From Erysipelotrichaceae bacterium (GTDB taxonomy: Bacteria; Bacillota_I; Bacilli_A; Erysipelotrichales; Erysipelotrichaceae), in assembly GCA_017418585.1 (NCBI GenBank), contig JAFONG010000056.1, forward strand, positions 1 to 7,426: 7,426 nt of DNA, in the 5' to 3' direction. The stretch's first letter is position 1. Each line of letters begins with the position of its first letter. Both the position numbers and the translations under genes were made by a program. The notes below the pieces were generated by a model, which worked only from the letters and a program-made list of their open reading frames with translations, did not search any database and was not told the DNA's origin. Shown here piece after piece: positions 1 through 5,648 of the stretch.

Positions 1-1
1 A

Positions 2-124
2 CACCGTCAGCTGACCGATTTCTTTGTCCGTATCGGCGTATCTCCGGAAACGGCGGAAGAAGACGCCTGCCGCATCGAACACGTCATTTCGGACGAGACA
101 TTCGAGGCTATCAAGAAACTGTAA
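2..124 (+). CDS. DtxR-family metal-dependent transcriptional repressor, C-terminal part (5' end outside the window)
   Basis: The last 40 codons of an open frame run in from the left edge and stop at TAA 122-124. The peptide contains DACRIEHVIS followed by a short tail. This is the hallmark of the second (metal-binding and dimerisation) domain of DtxR/MntR repressors, in which the Cys/Glu, Glu and His of this helix, together with a His further upstream (the first visible residue here, followed by RQLTDFF), bind the regulatory metal. Such proteins are cytosolic and repress iron or manganese uptake genes when loaded with Fe2+ or Mn2+. The protein ends about 14 residues after the EH pair, so it lacks the C-terminal SH3-like domain of full DtxR and resembles the short two-domain MntR/IdeR-like type. 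A Cys, not a Glu, occupies the first position of the CxxEH motif. Metal specificity cannot be judged from this fragment. It converges with the kinase gene on the other strand. Confidence 0.85.
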   Translation, partial: HRQLTDFFVRIGVSPETAEEDACRIEHVISDETFEAIKKL

Positions 125-127
125 AAG

Positions 128-156
128 AAAAACCGTATCTTCGCGATACGGTTTTT
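128..156. terminator. Bidirectional intrinsic terminator between convergent genes
   Basis: There is a perfect 12-base-pair inverted repeat (128-139 against 145-156) around a five-base loop, TTCGC. The core ACCGTATC/GATACGGT is flanked by five A on the left and five T on the right. This gives a U-tract after a stable stem when read from either strand. It begins four bases after the stop of the DtxR-type gene and lies six bases beyond the stop of the minus-strand nucleoside kinase gene, so it probably ends both transcripts. Confidence 0.93.
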
Positions 157-162
157 GTCTGC

Positions 163-1821
163 TTATTTTACGATGACCGATCCGCCGATGAATTCCCGCA
201 TGATCGAGTTGTTCGGAATGATGCTGTCATCATAGATGGAATCAAAATACTTCAGGAAGTCCAGCATCCTTCTGGCTTCTCCGTATTCCGGTTCGCTTCT
301 TTGAACTCTTTTTAACAGCGGTTCCGCATACTTCTTCAGTACCGCAAGCTCATAGATGCAGTTGGAATTGAAGAAGACGTCGGCCTTGGAGTTGTAAGGA
401 AAGATATTCACGTCCTCGGAACTCCTGACTTTCGGCCACATGCTGATGGTCCTCTGAGCCGAGGAATCTCTGAACTTGTAGTCCCTGACCAGTCTTCTCA
501 GCATTCTGGCATCGGTAGTCGAGATCCTGTTGTGATGGTCGATGGAGATCGGAGTGAACGGAGAGATATAGATCTTGAATTTCTCCTTATCATCGATATC
601 TTCCGTAAGCAGATCGTTCATCGCATGGATTCCTTCAATGACGATGATCTGATTCTTTTCCAGCCTGGTCATCCTTTCACCGAAAACCTTGTTGGAAATG
701 GAAAAGTCGTAACGCGGAAGATCCACCTCTTTCCCCGCAAGCAGGTCATTGATGTTTCTCATGAACAGCTGCGTATCGATGGCGCGTATGCTCTCGAGAT
801 CAGGTTCTCCATTCTCGTCATAGACTCTGTCCTTGAGATCCTTGTAGTAGTCGTCCGTTCCCATGTACAGGGTCCTGATGCCGTTGACGCCAAGCTGAAT
901 GCACAGTCTCTTGGCAAAAGTCGTCTTGCCGCTGCTGCTAGGTCCGCAGATCAGAACGACGCGGTTTCCCCTCTCCTTGATCATGTCGGCAATATCGGAG
1001 ATCTTCTTTTCGTGCAAAGCTTCCTGCAGCAGGACCATTTCATCCACTCTGTCGTAGATGATCCTCTCATTCATGTCGCAGACGAAGTTGACATTCATCA
1101 GCTGTCCCCACTTGGTAGCTTCGGAGAAAGCGTTGTACAGCAGTTCCTGTTCCTCGTATTCCTCAAGCTGCTCCGGATGGGCAGGATGCGGGAAGCCGAG
1201 GATTAGACCGTTGCGGTACAGATTGATCTCAAACAGGCGGATATATCCCGTGGAAGGAACCATGCAGTCGTAGAAGATCTGGATCTCGTCATCCAGAGAA
1301 TAGATCTGAACGTCATCCAGATTCGTGACGCTGTCCAGCAGTTTTGCGGCTTCTTCCAGTTTCAGTTTCCTTGCCAGAATCAGTGCGCCATCCTTGGTGA
1401 AGTGTTCCTTGATGATTGGTGTATCCTCTTCCACGATTTGGCTCATTCTCTTTTTAATGGCTGCGATGTCCTCTTCATTCAGCTTCTGTGTCGTGGTAAT
1501 GTACAGACCCTTGTTCAGAGAGTTCTTGACCGTAATCAAGACTTTCTTGCCGAAAAGATCATGGACAGCCTTGATAAAAATCAGCACCAGAGAATTCTGA
1601 TAGACTCTCCAGGCTTCCTCGTTACGCATGTCGAGAAACTCGACCGTGCTGTCATGGGTAATCGCATGCGTCAGGGAACGGTAGGCGTTGTCCAGTTTTG
1701 TCAGATAGCAGGGATACGGCAGTCTGTCCTTGACGTTTCTCAGGACTTCTTCCAGTGTCGTTCCCTCATCGAAGGAGAGTATTTCTCCTTTCAGGTTTTC
1801 TATTTTTACATTTACTTTCAT
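163..1821 (-). CDS. Nucleoside (uridine-type) kinase with N-terminal TGS and ThrRS-like domains
   Basis: This 552-residue cytosolic protein has three parts. Residues 1 to about 65 form a TGS ubiquitin-like fold (KGEILSFDEGTTLEEVL). Residues about 70-250 resemble the second additional domain of threonyl-tRNA synthetase (YNAFSEATKWGQL near 229). Residues about 280-480 form a P-loop kinase of the uridine kinase/phosphoribulokinase family, with Walker A GPSSSGKTT at 293-301, the substrate-site acidic motif TDDYY at 322-326, IEGIHA at 395-400, and the basic lid motif DARMLRRLVRD at 437-447. The expected reaction is NTP-dependent phosphorylation of a nucleoside, probably uridine, to its 5'-monophosphate (pyrimidine salvage); the true substrate is not visible. 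The HxxxH metal/editing motif of the synthetase domain appears to be lost (VYQNSLVLIFIKAVHDLF at 73-90), so tRNA editing is unlikely. The start is supported by AGAGGT seven bases upstream. It is the last gene of the five-gene cluster, 17 bases after the hydrolase stop. The name udk would be defensible, but the fusion makes it uncertain. Confidence 0.9.
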   Translation of the reverse strand: MKVNVKIENLKGEILSFDEGTTLEEVLRNVKDRLPYPCYLTKLDNAYRSLTHAITHDSTVEFLDMRNEEAWRVYQNSLVLIFIKAVHDLFGKKVLITVKNSLNKGLYITTTQKLNEEDIAAIKKRMSQIVEEDTPIIKEHFTKDGALILARKLKLEEAAKLLDSVTNLDDVQIYSLDDEIQIFYDCMVPSTGYIRLFEINLYRNGLILGFPHPAHPEQLEEYEEQELLYNAFSEATKWGQLMNVNFVCDMNERIIYDRVDEMVLLQEALHEKKISDIADMIKERGNRVVLICGPSSSGKTTFAKRLCIQLGVNGIRTLYMGTDDYYKDLKDRVYDENGEPDLESIRAIDTQLFMRNINDLLAGKEVDLPRYDFSISNKVFGERMTRLEKNQIIVIEGIHAMNDLLTEDIDDKEKFKIYISPFTPISIDHHNRISTTDARMLRRLVRDYKFRDSSAQRTISMWPKVRSSEDVNIFPYNSKADVFFNSNCIYELAVLKKYAEPLLKRVQRSEPEYGEARRMLDFLKYFDSIYDDSIIPNNSIMREFIGGSVIVK

Positions 1822-1838
1822 GTTTATGACCTCTTTTT

Positions 1839-2564
1839 CTATTTTACAACAAGCTTCATAATCTGATCGGCCGTCAGCTGTAACTGCTGCTCGCAGCCGA
1901 TGTCCGCTTCATTGTCTTTCTTCTGGAAACCGTAGGATGCAAACTGGGCATGATTGCCTCCCTGTATCGTTACTTCTGTCGTATCGGCAGGAAGATTCTT
2001 CCGGTTGTTTTGATACTCCTGTACATTCAGTACGCCGTCGTTGCTTCCGATCAGGCTAAGAGCCTTCAGCTCCTTATCGGAAAGATCCGAAGTGACATAG
2101 GACGCCAGCAGGATGATACCCTTGAACTTTTCCGGATACTTTTCTATCAGCATTCCCGCGGCAACTCCTCCAAGGGAATGTCCGCCGATATACCAGCTTC
2201 CGATTTCGGGATGTTCCTCCATAACCTTCAATGCGGCATCGCTGTCCAGCAATGCGAAATGCAGGGGCATGTATACGACAGCGGCGAAGATCCCTCTATC
2301 GGCAAGCTCTTTCAGAAGCGGGGCATAGGCTTCGCTCTCCACCTTCGCTCCGGGATACAGAACGATCCCGGTATCGTATTCTTCGGGAACAAAAGCCAGA
2401 TAGTCCCTGTTGTGTTCGATGTTTTCCGTTTCCTGTATCAAAGCCGAAACATCCGCCGTAGCGTGATAGAAGTTTCCGAAATAAGAAAACGTCATAACAC
2501 CCAATACAAGCGTCAGAATCAGAAACGATAATAGTATTTTCTTTAACACGGATGTTCTTTTCAT
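1839..2564 (-). CDS. Membrane-anchored or exported alpha/beta hydrolase
   Basis: This 241-residue protein begins with a basic stretch and a hydrophobic segment (residues about 9-29) that acts as a signal anchor or uncleaved signal peptide; no lipobox Cys is visible. The catalytic domain should therefore face the outside. It has the alpha/beta hydrolase nucleophile elbow GGHSLGG (127-133, Ser130), a likely acid in GSNDGV (173-178, Asp176), and a catalytic His in GGNHAQF (202-208, His205). The strand IVLYPGAKVE (67-76) precedes the usual oxyanion region. The GGNHAQF ending is typical of the Abhydrolase_5 type of small hydrolases (esterase- or dienelactone-hydrolase-like). The substrate cannot be predicted. 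The gene starts 12 bases after tcdA stops and has only a weak AAAAGAA ribosome site, which suggests translational coupling. Its position among tRNA-modification and kinase genes gives no functional hint. Confidence 0.88.
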   Translation of the reverse strand: MKRTSVLKKILLSFLILTLVLGVMTFSYFGNFYHATADVSALIQETENIEHNRDYLAFVPEEYDTGIVLYPGAKVESEAYAPLLKELADRGIFAAVVYMPLHFALLDSDAALKVMEEHPEIGSWYIGGHSLGGVAAGMLIEKYPEKFKGIILLASYVTSDLSDKELKALSLIGSNDGVLNVQEYQNNRKNLPADTTEVTIQGGNHAQFASYGFQKKDNEADIGCEQQLQLTADQIMKLVVK

Positions 2565-2576
2565 GTTCTTTTAATT

Positions 2577-3290
2577 TTATGCGTTCTTTTCTTCCCTGAT
2601 CAGCCTGTCGAAGACGACATAGGCGATATAGAGTCCTACCGATCCTACCATGAAGATGGCAGAACCCAGAGGGTATTTTTCTTTATTCGTTTTGCCTTCC
2701 TGAACGACTGTGGTCTTCATCGCCGGAGTATCCGGGTATACGACTTCTATCTTGTGTCTGTAGTTCTCTTTCTTTACCAGATTCCGAAAGGCTTTCGCCA
2801 GCGGATCGTTTCTGGTCTTGTCCAATGTAGTCAGAGTGATCTTCTCCGGTTTCAGTCTTCTTGCGGAACCAAGAGAAGAGATCACCGGAATACCCTGCCG
2901 GTGGCAGGCTTTCACCAGAGCGAACTTCCCGCTTAAGGTATCGATGCAGTCCACGACATAGTCGTATTCTTCCGGCAGAACGAAATCTTCGTTAATGAAC
3001 GATTCAACGGTTTTAATCCTGGTATCGCTGATCAGTTCCAGTCTTTCTTTCAGAGCCTTAACCTTGGATGTGCCGATGTTGCGTTTGTCGGTCATCAGCT
3101 GTCTGTTCAGATTGGATGGTTCGACCTTGTCGTAATCCAGAAGCGTGATCCTGCCCAGTCCGGAACGGCACAGCCCTTCCGCAACAAAAGAACCGACACC
3201 TCCCACACCGCAGATCAGCACGTGTTTCTGTTTTATTCTATCCATGGCATCCTTGCCCACCAGATACTCCATCCTGCTTAAATCAGCCAT
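2577..3290 (-). CDS. tcdA: tRNA threonylcarbamoyladenosine (t6A37) dehydratase, ThiF/E1-like
   Basis: This 237-residue cytosolic protein is of the ThiF/MoeB/E1 superfamily in its TcdA (CsdL/YgdL) branch. In that branch the enzyme uses ATP to cyclise t6A at position 37 of ANN-decoding tRNAs to ct6A. Visible motifs are the nucleotide-binding loop GVGGVGS (28-34), the acidic end of the next strand LLDYDKVEPSNLNRQ (50-64, with the conserved N, N, R and Q), DCIDT (114-118), and KTRNDPLAKAFR (158-169), which matches the KTxxDPLA segment of E. coli TcdA. A hydrophobic C-terminal segment (about 209-228) is also a family trait. There is no zinc CxxC pair and no rhodanese or ThiS partner, which argues against ThiF or MoeB. 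It is somewhat shorter than E. coli TcdA. The start lies inside the end of miaA (13-base overlap) with AGAGGT six bases upstream. No CsdA/CsdE-like sulfur-transfer partner is in the window. Confidence 0.9.
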   Translation of the reverse strand: MADLSRMEYLVGKDAMDRIKQKHVLICGVGGVGSFVAEGLCRSGLGRITLLDYDKVEPSNLNRQLMTDKRNIGTSKVKALKERLELISDTRIKTVESFINEDFVLPEEYDYVVDCIDTLSGKFALVKACHRQGIPVISSLGSARRLKPEKITLTTLDKTRNDPLAKAFRNLVKKENYRHKIEVVYPDTPAMKTTVVQEGKTNKEKYPLGSAIFMVGSVGLYIAYVVFDRLIREEKNA

Positions 3291-4162
3291 TTTTCTACCT
3301 CTTGTCTTGCTTCAGTTAAATCATAGAACCATCTGACATCCAGCTGATTCTGAAAGAAAGTATACTGTCTCTTGGCAAAATGACGGGAGTTCCTCTTGAT
3401 CTGATCGACACATTCTTCCAGGGATTTCGTCCCGTCGAAGTATCCTTTCCATTCTTTATATCCTATTCCCTGCATGCACTGGTCTTCAAAAGTTACGCCC
3501 TGTTTCAATAGAGATCCGATTTCTTCAAGCAGACCGTCTTTGATCATCAGGTCTACTCTGTCGTCTATTCTTCGATACAGTTCATCGCGTTGAACAGTCA
3601 GTCCGATGATCAGACAGTCATAGAGCGGTTTATGCTGCTGCTGAGCCTTGATCTGGGAGATCCCGGTCCGATGCTTGTTGTAGATGTTTAAGGCGCGTAC
3701 GAGCCTCTTGCGGTTGTTTATGTGGATCTTTTCCAGAGCTGCCGGATCTTTTTCTTTCAGGAGCTCATAGAGCTGCTGATTGCTGAGATCTTCAAACTGC
3801 TCATCCTCTTCCTGCTCTTCATAGAATACGTAATCGTATATGGCGGCCTTGATGTATAGACCCGTTCCTCCGACAATGATCGGAAGTTTCCCTTCAGAAC
3901 CGATCTGATCGATGCATTCCCTGGCCAGCTGCTGGAACTGTCTGACGCTGTAGTTCCCTTTCGGATCGATGATGCTGATCAGATGATGCTTCACCATGGA
4001 AAGTTCTTCCTGCGTCGGTTTAGCTGAACCAATGTCAAGTCCCTTGTAGATCTGTATCGAATCGCCGGAAATGATCTCGCCGTCAAAAGATCTGGCACAT
4101 TCGATGCCAAAAGCTGTCTTTCCTACGGCTGTCGGGCCAATGATCGTCAGCACTTTCTGCAT
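3278..4162 (-). CDS. miaA: tRNA dimethylallyltransferase (A37 prenylation)
   Basis: This 294-residue cytosolic enzyme transfers dimethylallyl from DMAPP to N6 of adenosine 37 in tRNAs that read codons starting with U, giving i6A, the precursor of ms2i6A. Signature elements appear in order: P-loop GPTAVGKT (9-16), the catalytic Asp motif SGDSIQIYKGLDIGSAKPT (32-50, Asp34), GGTGLYIKA (98-106, with the conserved Thr100 of the DMAPP site), the core motif RKRLVRALNIY (151-161), MQGIGYKEW (230-238), and the tRNA-binding end NSRHFAKRQYTFF (258-270). Length is normal for bacterial MiaA. The ATG follows the GNAT stop by one base. Its ribosome site is a purine-rich GAGAG about nine bases upstream, inside the GNAT gene. 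Its last 13 bases overlap tcdA, so it is almost certainly co-transcribed and coupled with it. Confidence 0.97.
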   Translation of the reverse strand: MQKVLTIIGPTAVGKTAFGIECARSFDGEIISGDSIQIYKGLDIGSAKPTQEELSMVKHHLISIIDPKGNYSVRQFQQLARECIDQIGSEGKLPIIVGGTGLYIKAAIYDYVFYEEQEEDEQFEDLSNQQLYELLKEKDPAALEKIHINNRKRLVRALNIYNKHRTGISQIKAQQQHKPLYDCLIIGLTVQRDELYRRIDDRVDLMIKDGLLEEIGSLLKQGVTFEDQCMQGIGYKEWKGYFDGTKSLEECVDQIKRNSRHFAKRQYTFFQNQLDVRWFYDLTEARQEVEKWLI

Positions 4163-4163
4163 G

Positions 4164-4652
4164 TCAATTCACTCTCTTCTGGAAGGCTATCCTTTCCGTT
4201 CCGTCATCGACGATGATGATCCCGCATCTTTCAAAACCGTTCTTCTCGATCAGATGCAGCATTATCCTGTTGTCTCTGTGGGTATCGATACGGATATCCG
4301 TATGGAATCCGGAGACGTAGTCTATGACAAAATCGAAAATCCCTTTGACTTCATTCAGGGAAGCGATACGGTGTATCGAACCGTACGGTTCCTCGTTCAG
4401 CCAGGCTCCGTCAATGTCCAGATAAGTCGGTTCTATGCCGATGATGTAGGCAAAAGTAGCCGTGATCCTGCCGTCATTCAGTACGACATAGGAGTTCCCC
4501 TCGGCGATGTCCTTCTTTACCAGCTCCATGGAAGGACGGTCGTTCCCCCACTGTGTCGGATTGCCGTTGACGGCCATCTGTTTCCGGGCATGGATAAAAA
4601 TCTTCTCTACTTCATCCAGATCCTCGACGGCTGTTTTTCTGACCTCTAACAT
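4164..4652 (-). CDS. GNAT-family N-acetyltransferase
   Basis: This 162-residue cytosolic protein has the layout of a GNAT acetyltransferase. The N-terminal strand and helix are LEVRKTAVEDLDEVEKIF (2-19). A central strand pair follows (NSYVVLNDGRITATFAYI, 53-70). The IHRIAS segment (93-98) sits where the acetyl-CoA-binding strand is expected, followed by DIRIDTHRDNRIMLHLIEKN (119-138) and GFERCGII (139-146), the typical motif B region. The usual R/QxxGxG/A pyrophosphate loop is degenerate (LNEVKGIFDF, 99-108), with one glycine kept, so acetyl-CoA binding is probable rather than certain. The substrate is unknown; RimI-like ribosomal or small-molecule acetylation are both possible. It is the first gene of the miaA-tcdA cluster, and miaA starts one base after its stop. 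No good Shine-Dalgarno precedes the ATG, and a TATAAT box lies only six bases upstream of it. The start is nevertheless favoured because the first beta strand begins at residue 2. Confidence 0.88.
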   Translation of the reverse strand: MLEVRKTAVEDLDEVEKIFIHARKQMAVNGNPTQWGNDRPSMELVKKDIAEGNSYVVLNDGRITATFAYIIGIEPTYLDIDGAWLNEEPYGSIHRIASLNEVKGIFDFVIDYVSGFHTDIRIDTHRDNRIMLHLIEKNGFERCGIIIVDDGTERIAFQKRVN

Positions 4653-4658
4653 ATTCTC

Positions 4659-4688
4659 ATTATATCAGTATTTAAAAAGGTCTTTCGA
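4659..4688 (-). promoter_or_regulatory. Putative promoter of the GNAT-miaA-tcdA cluster
   Basis: A perfect -10 box TATAAT lies at 4664-4659 (minus strand). A weak -35, TCGAAA (4688-4683), stands 18 bases upstream. Predicted initiation falls at or within a base or two of the GNAT ATG (4652), so a transcript from here would be leaderless or nearly so. The -35 lies inside the hairpin that ends the preceding gene. The -10 match is clear and the -35 match is poor. Confidence 0.5.
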
Positions 4689-4692
4689 CCCT
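4674..4692 (-). terminator. Small GNRA-loop hairpin with T-run, likely terminator of the exported-protein gene
   Basis: On the minus strand, AGGGTC (4692-4687), GAAA loop (4686-4683) and GACCTT (4682-4677) form a six-pair stem including one G-T wobble. With the next three T, the run after GACC is five T long (4678-4674). The stem begins in the TAG stop codon of the upstream gene. It is short for an intrinsic terminator, so partial read-through into the GNAT-miaA cluster is likely. Confidence 0.5.
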
Positions 4693-5359
4693 AGTATCCG
4701 GAAGCGTATTGGAAGATATCGATCTGTTTCGGAAGATCGGTATCGATCTGGTATGTTACGAGATCTTCTCTTTTATCATCCAGGACTTTTTCTACCCTGA
4801 CGATGCTGCCCCTGAACAGGGAATAGTTATTGTAGTTGCCGTCAAGGACCAGGCCGTTTGAATAGGTCGAGAAATAGCTGCGTGCATAATCGGAATCGAT
4901 TACAAATTCAATGACGCTGCCGTCCTCTACGTGATAACAGCCGCTGCTGTTGGTATCTTCATCGGCCTTTTCCTCCGCCTTTACCAGCGGAAGAACAATC
5001 CCCGTTTCCAGCGTGAAGTAGTAACGGTCTCCGATCTCCCCGTAGTAGGATCCCAGAGCTACGGCTATGAAGCCTTCTTCGTCATACAAAAAACCCGTCC
5101 GTCTGTCAACGGTACAGTAATTGTGAATGAACTGATACTGTCTGGAAGAAACGACCGTGGTCATGCGGTAGTCCATGTAGGTTTTGGCCGTATTCAGGGA
5201 ACAGACGCTCAGTTCCTCCGTCTTGTATTCCTTCTGGTAATCGTAGAGGTCGTCCAAAGAGAAGCTTTTCTCTTCGGAATCATCGTACACGGAAAAACTG
5301 AAACCGCCGGTCAGCAGCATCACAAGCAGTATCGCAATGACAGTCGCGAGTCTTTTCAT
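4691..5359 (-). CDS. Exported protein of unknown function
   Basis: This 222-residue protein has a short basic start and a hydrophobic segment (residues about 5-23), so it is exported or anchored; no lipobox Cys is present in that segment. The mature part is acidic. The most structured-looking stretch is residues about 97-155: FIAVALGSYYG, then GDRYYFTLETGIVLPLV, KAEEKADEDT and GSVIEFVIDS. Its rhythm (A-x-GSYYG, a Tyr/Phe-rich strand, a glycine turn, then an acidic KAxExxADEDT loop and an EFVID strand) is reminiscent of small double-psi beta-barrel or cell-wall-associated domains in Firmicutes. That comparison is an impression, not an identification. Three Cys (53, 82, 141) fall in the mature region and could be exposed. 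The gene sits alone between the tRNA promoter region and the miaA cluster. AGGAAG lies ten bases before the ATG. I do not recognise the family. Confidence 0.8.
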   Translation of the reverse strand: MKRLATVIAILLVMLLTGGFSFSVYDDSEEKSFSLDDLYDYQKEYKTEELSVCSLNTAKTYMDYRMTTVVSSRQYQFIHNYCTVDRRTGFLYDEEGFIAVALGSYYGEIGDRYYFTLETGIVLPLVKAEEKADEDTNSSGCYHVEDGSVIEFVIDSDYARSYFSTYSNGLVLDGNYNNYSLFRGSIVRVEKVLDDKREDLVTYQIDTDLPKQIDIFQYASGY

Positions 5360-5375
5360 ACGTCAGGTACTTCCT

Positions 5376-5404
5376 AATATACACTCATCATCTTTCTTTT
5401 ACAA
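5376..5404 (-). promoter_or_regulatory. Putative promoter of the exported-protein gene
   Basis: On the minus strand, TTGTAA (5404-5399) and TATATT (5381-5376) are separated by exactly 17 bases, a good vegetative sigma factor match. Predicted initiation near 5369 leaves a leader of only about ten bases, and the AGGAAG ribosome site (5375-5370) would fall between the -10 box and the start of the RNA. Either this is not the main promoter or the transcript has a very short leader. A weaker alternative pair lies further upstream: TTGTAT at 5426-5421 and TAAAAG at 5404-5399, with a 16-base spacer. Confidence 0.5.
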
Positions 5405-5423
5405 GAAATATTCCTTAATACAA

Positions 5424-5452
5424 TTGACAGAGAATAGACTTTTTAGTAGAAT
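5424..5452 (+). promoter_or_regulatory. Near-consensus promoter of the tRNA-Ile/tRNA-Ala operon
   Basis: A perfect -35 TTGACA (5424-5429) is followed by a 17-base spacer and the -10 box TAGAAT (5447-5452). Expected initiation is near 5459, giving a leader of about 20 bases before the first tRNA. Such a strong match is typical of stable-RNA promoters. It is divergent from, and close to, the exported-protein promoter. Confidence 0.85.
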
Positions 5453-5478
5453 AATAAAGCACATCAATTACTTGATAC

Positions 5479-5555
5479 GGGCCTGTAGCTCAGGTGGTTA
5501 GAGCGCGCCCCTGATAAGGGCGAGGTCGCAAGTTCAAGTCTTATCAGGCCCACCA
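5479..5555 (+). tRNA. trnI: tRNA-Ile, anticodon GAU, encoded CCA
   Basis: The cloverleaf can be laid out completely. The acceptor GGGCCTG (5479-5485) pairs with CAGGCCC (5545-5551). The D-stem is GCTC/GAGC (5488-5491, 5501-5504). The anticodon stem CGCCC/GGGCG holds loop CTGATAA (5511-5517), with anticodon GAT at 5513-5515 and A37 following. The T-loop is TTCAAGT (5533-5539). The discriminator is A (5552), and CCA is encoded at 5553-5555. The odd point is the T-stem GCAAG/CTTAT (5528-5532, 5540-5544): pair 49-65 is a G-U wobble and pair 50-64 is a C-A mismatch, leaving three Watson-Crick pairs. All other conserved positions look intact, so I call it functional. The A37 with a GAU anticodon makes it a normal t6A substrate and thus a possible TcdA substrate. 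Confidence 0.96.
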
Positions 5556-5556
5556 T

Positions 5557-5632
5557 GGGGAATTAGCTCAGTTGGGAGAGCACCTGCTTTGCAAGCAGGG
5601 GGTCAGGGGTTCGAATCCCCTATTCTCCACCA
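5557..5632 (+). tRNA. trnA: tRNA-Ala, anticodon UGC, encoded CCA
   Basis: The acceptor GGGGAAT (5557-5563) pairs with ATTCTCC (5622-5628), including one G-U pair. The D-stem is GCTC/GAGC. The anticodon stem CCTGC/GCAGG holds loop TTTGCAA, with anticodon TGC at 5590-5592. The T-stem AGGGG/CCCCT is fully paired (A-T, then four G-C) around loop TTCGAAT. The discriminator is A (5629) and CCA is encoded at 5630-5632. It starts one base after the tRNA-Ile CCA, so both mature from one transcript. The Ile-Ala order matches that usually seen in 16S-23S rRNA spacers, but no rRNA is present here. Confidence 0.98.
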
Positions 5633-5648
5633 GTCAGTAATTCATGTG

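Noticed and set aside
532..1206. Plus-strand open frame of 224 codons opposite the nucleoside kinase gene
   Set aside because: It lies wholly antisense to a gene with clear kinase motifs and its translation matches nothing I recognise. It is a shadow of the codon pattern on the other strand.
1402..1866. Plus-strand open frame of 154 codons opposite the start of the kinase gene
   Set aside because: It is antisense to the TGS/ThrRS-like region, with low-complexity Phe/Tyr-rich ends and no recognisable domain.
1950..2531. Plus-strand open frame of 193 codons opposite the hydrolase gene
   Set aside because: The minus strand encodes an intact hydrolase triad. The antisense product shows no coherent domain.
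4071..4649. Plus-strand open frame of 192 codons opposite the GNAT gene and the start of miaA
   Set aside because: It spans two well-supported minus-strand genes and their junction, so it cannot be a conserved protein.
4931..5377. Plus-strand open frame of 148 codons opposite the exported-protein gene
   Set aside because: The minus strand has a proper signal segment, a ribosome site and a promoter candidate. The plus frame has no recognisable domain.
5453..5478. Possible T-box or other riboswitch in the leader before the tRNA genes
   Set aside because: The leader is only about 20 bases from the predicted start site, with no room or structure for a riboswitch. The tRNA-like pairing belongs to the tRNA genes themselves.
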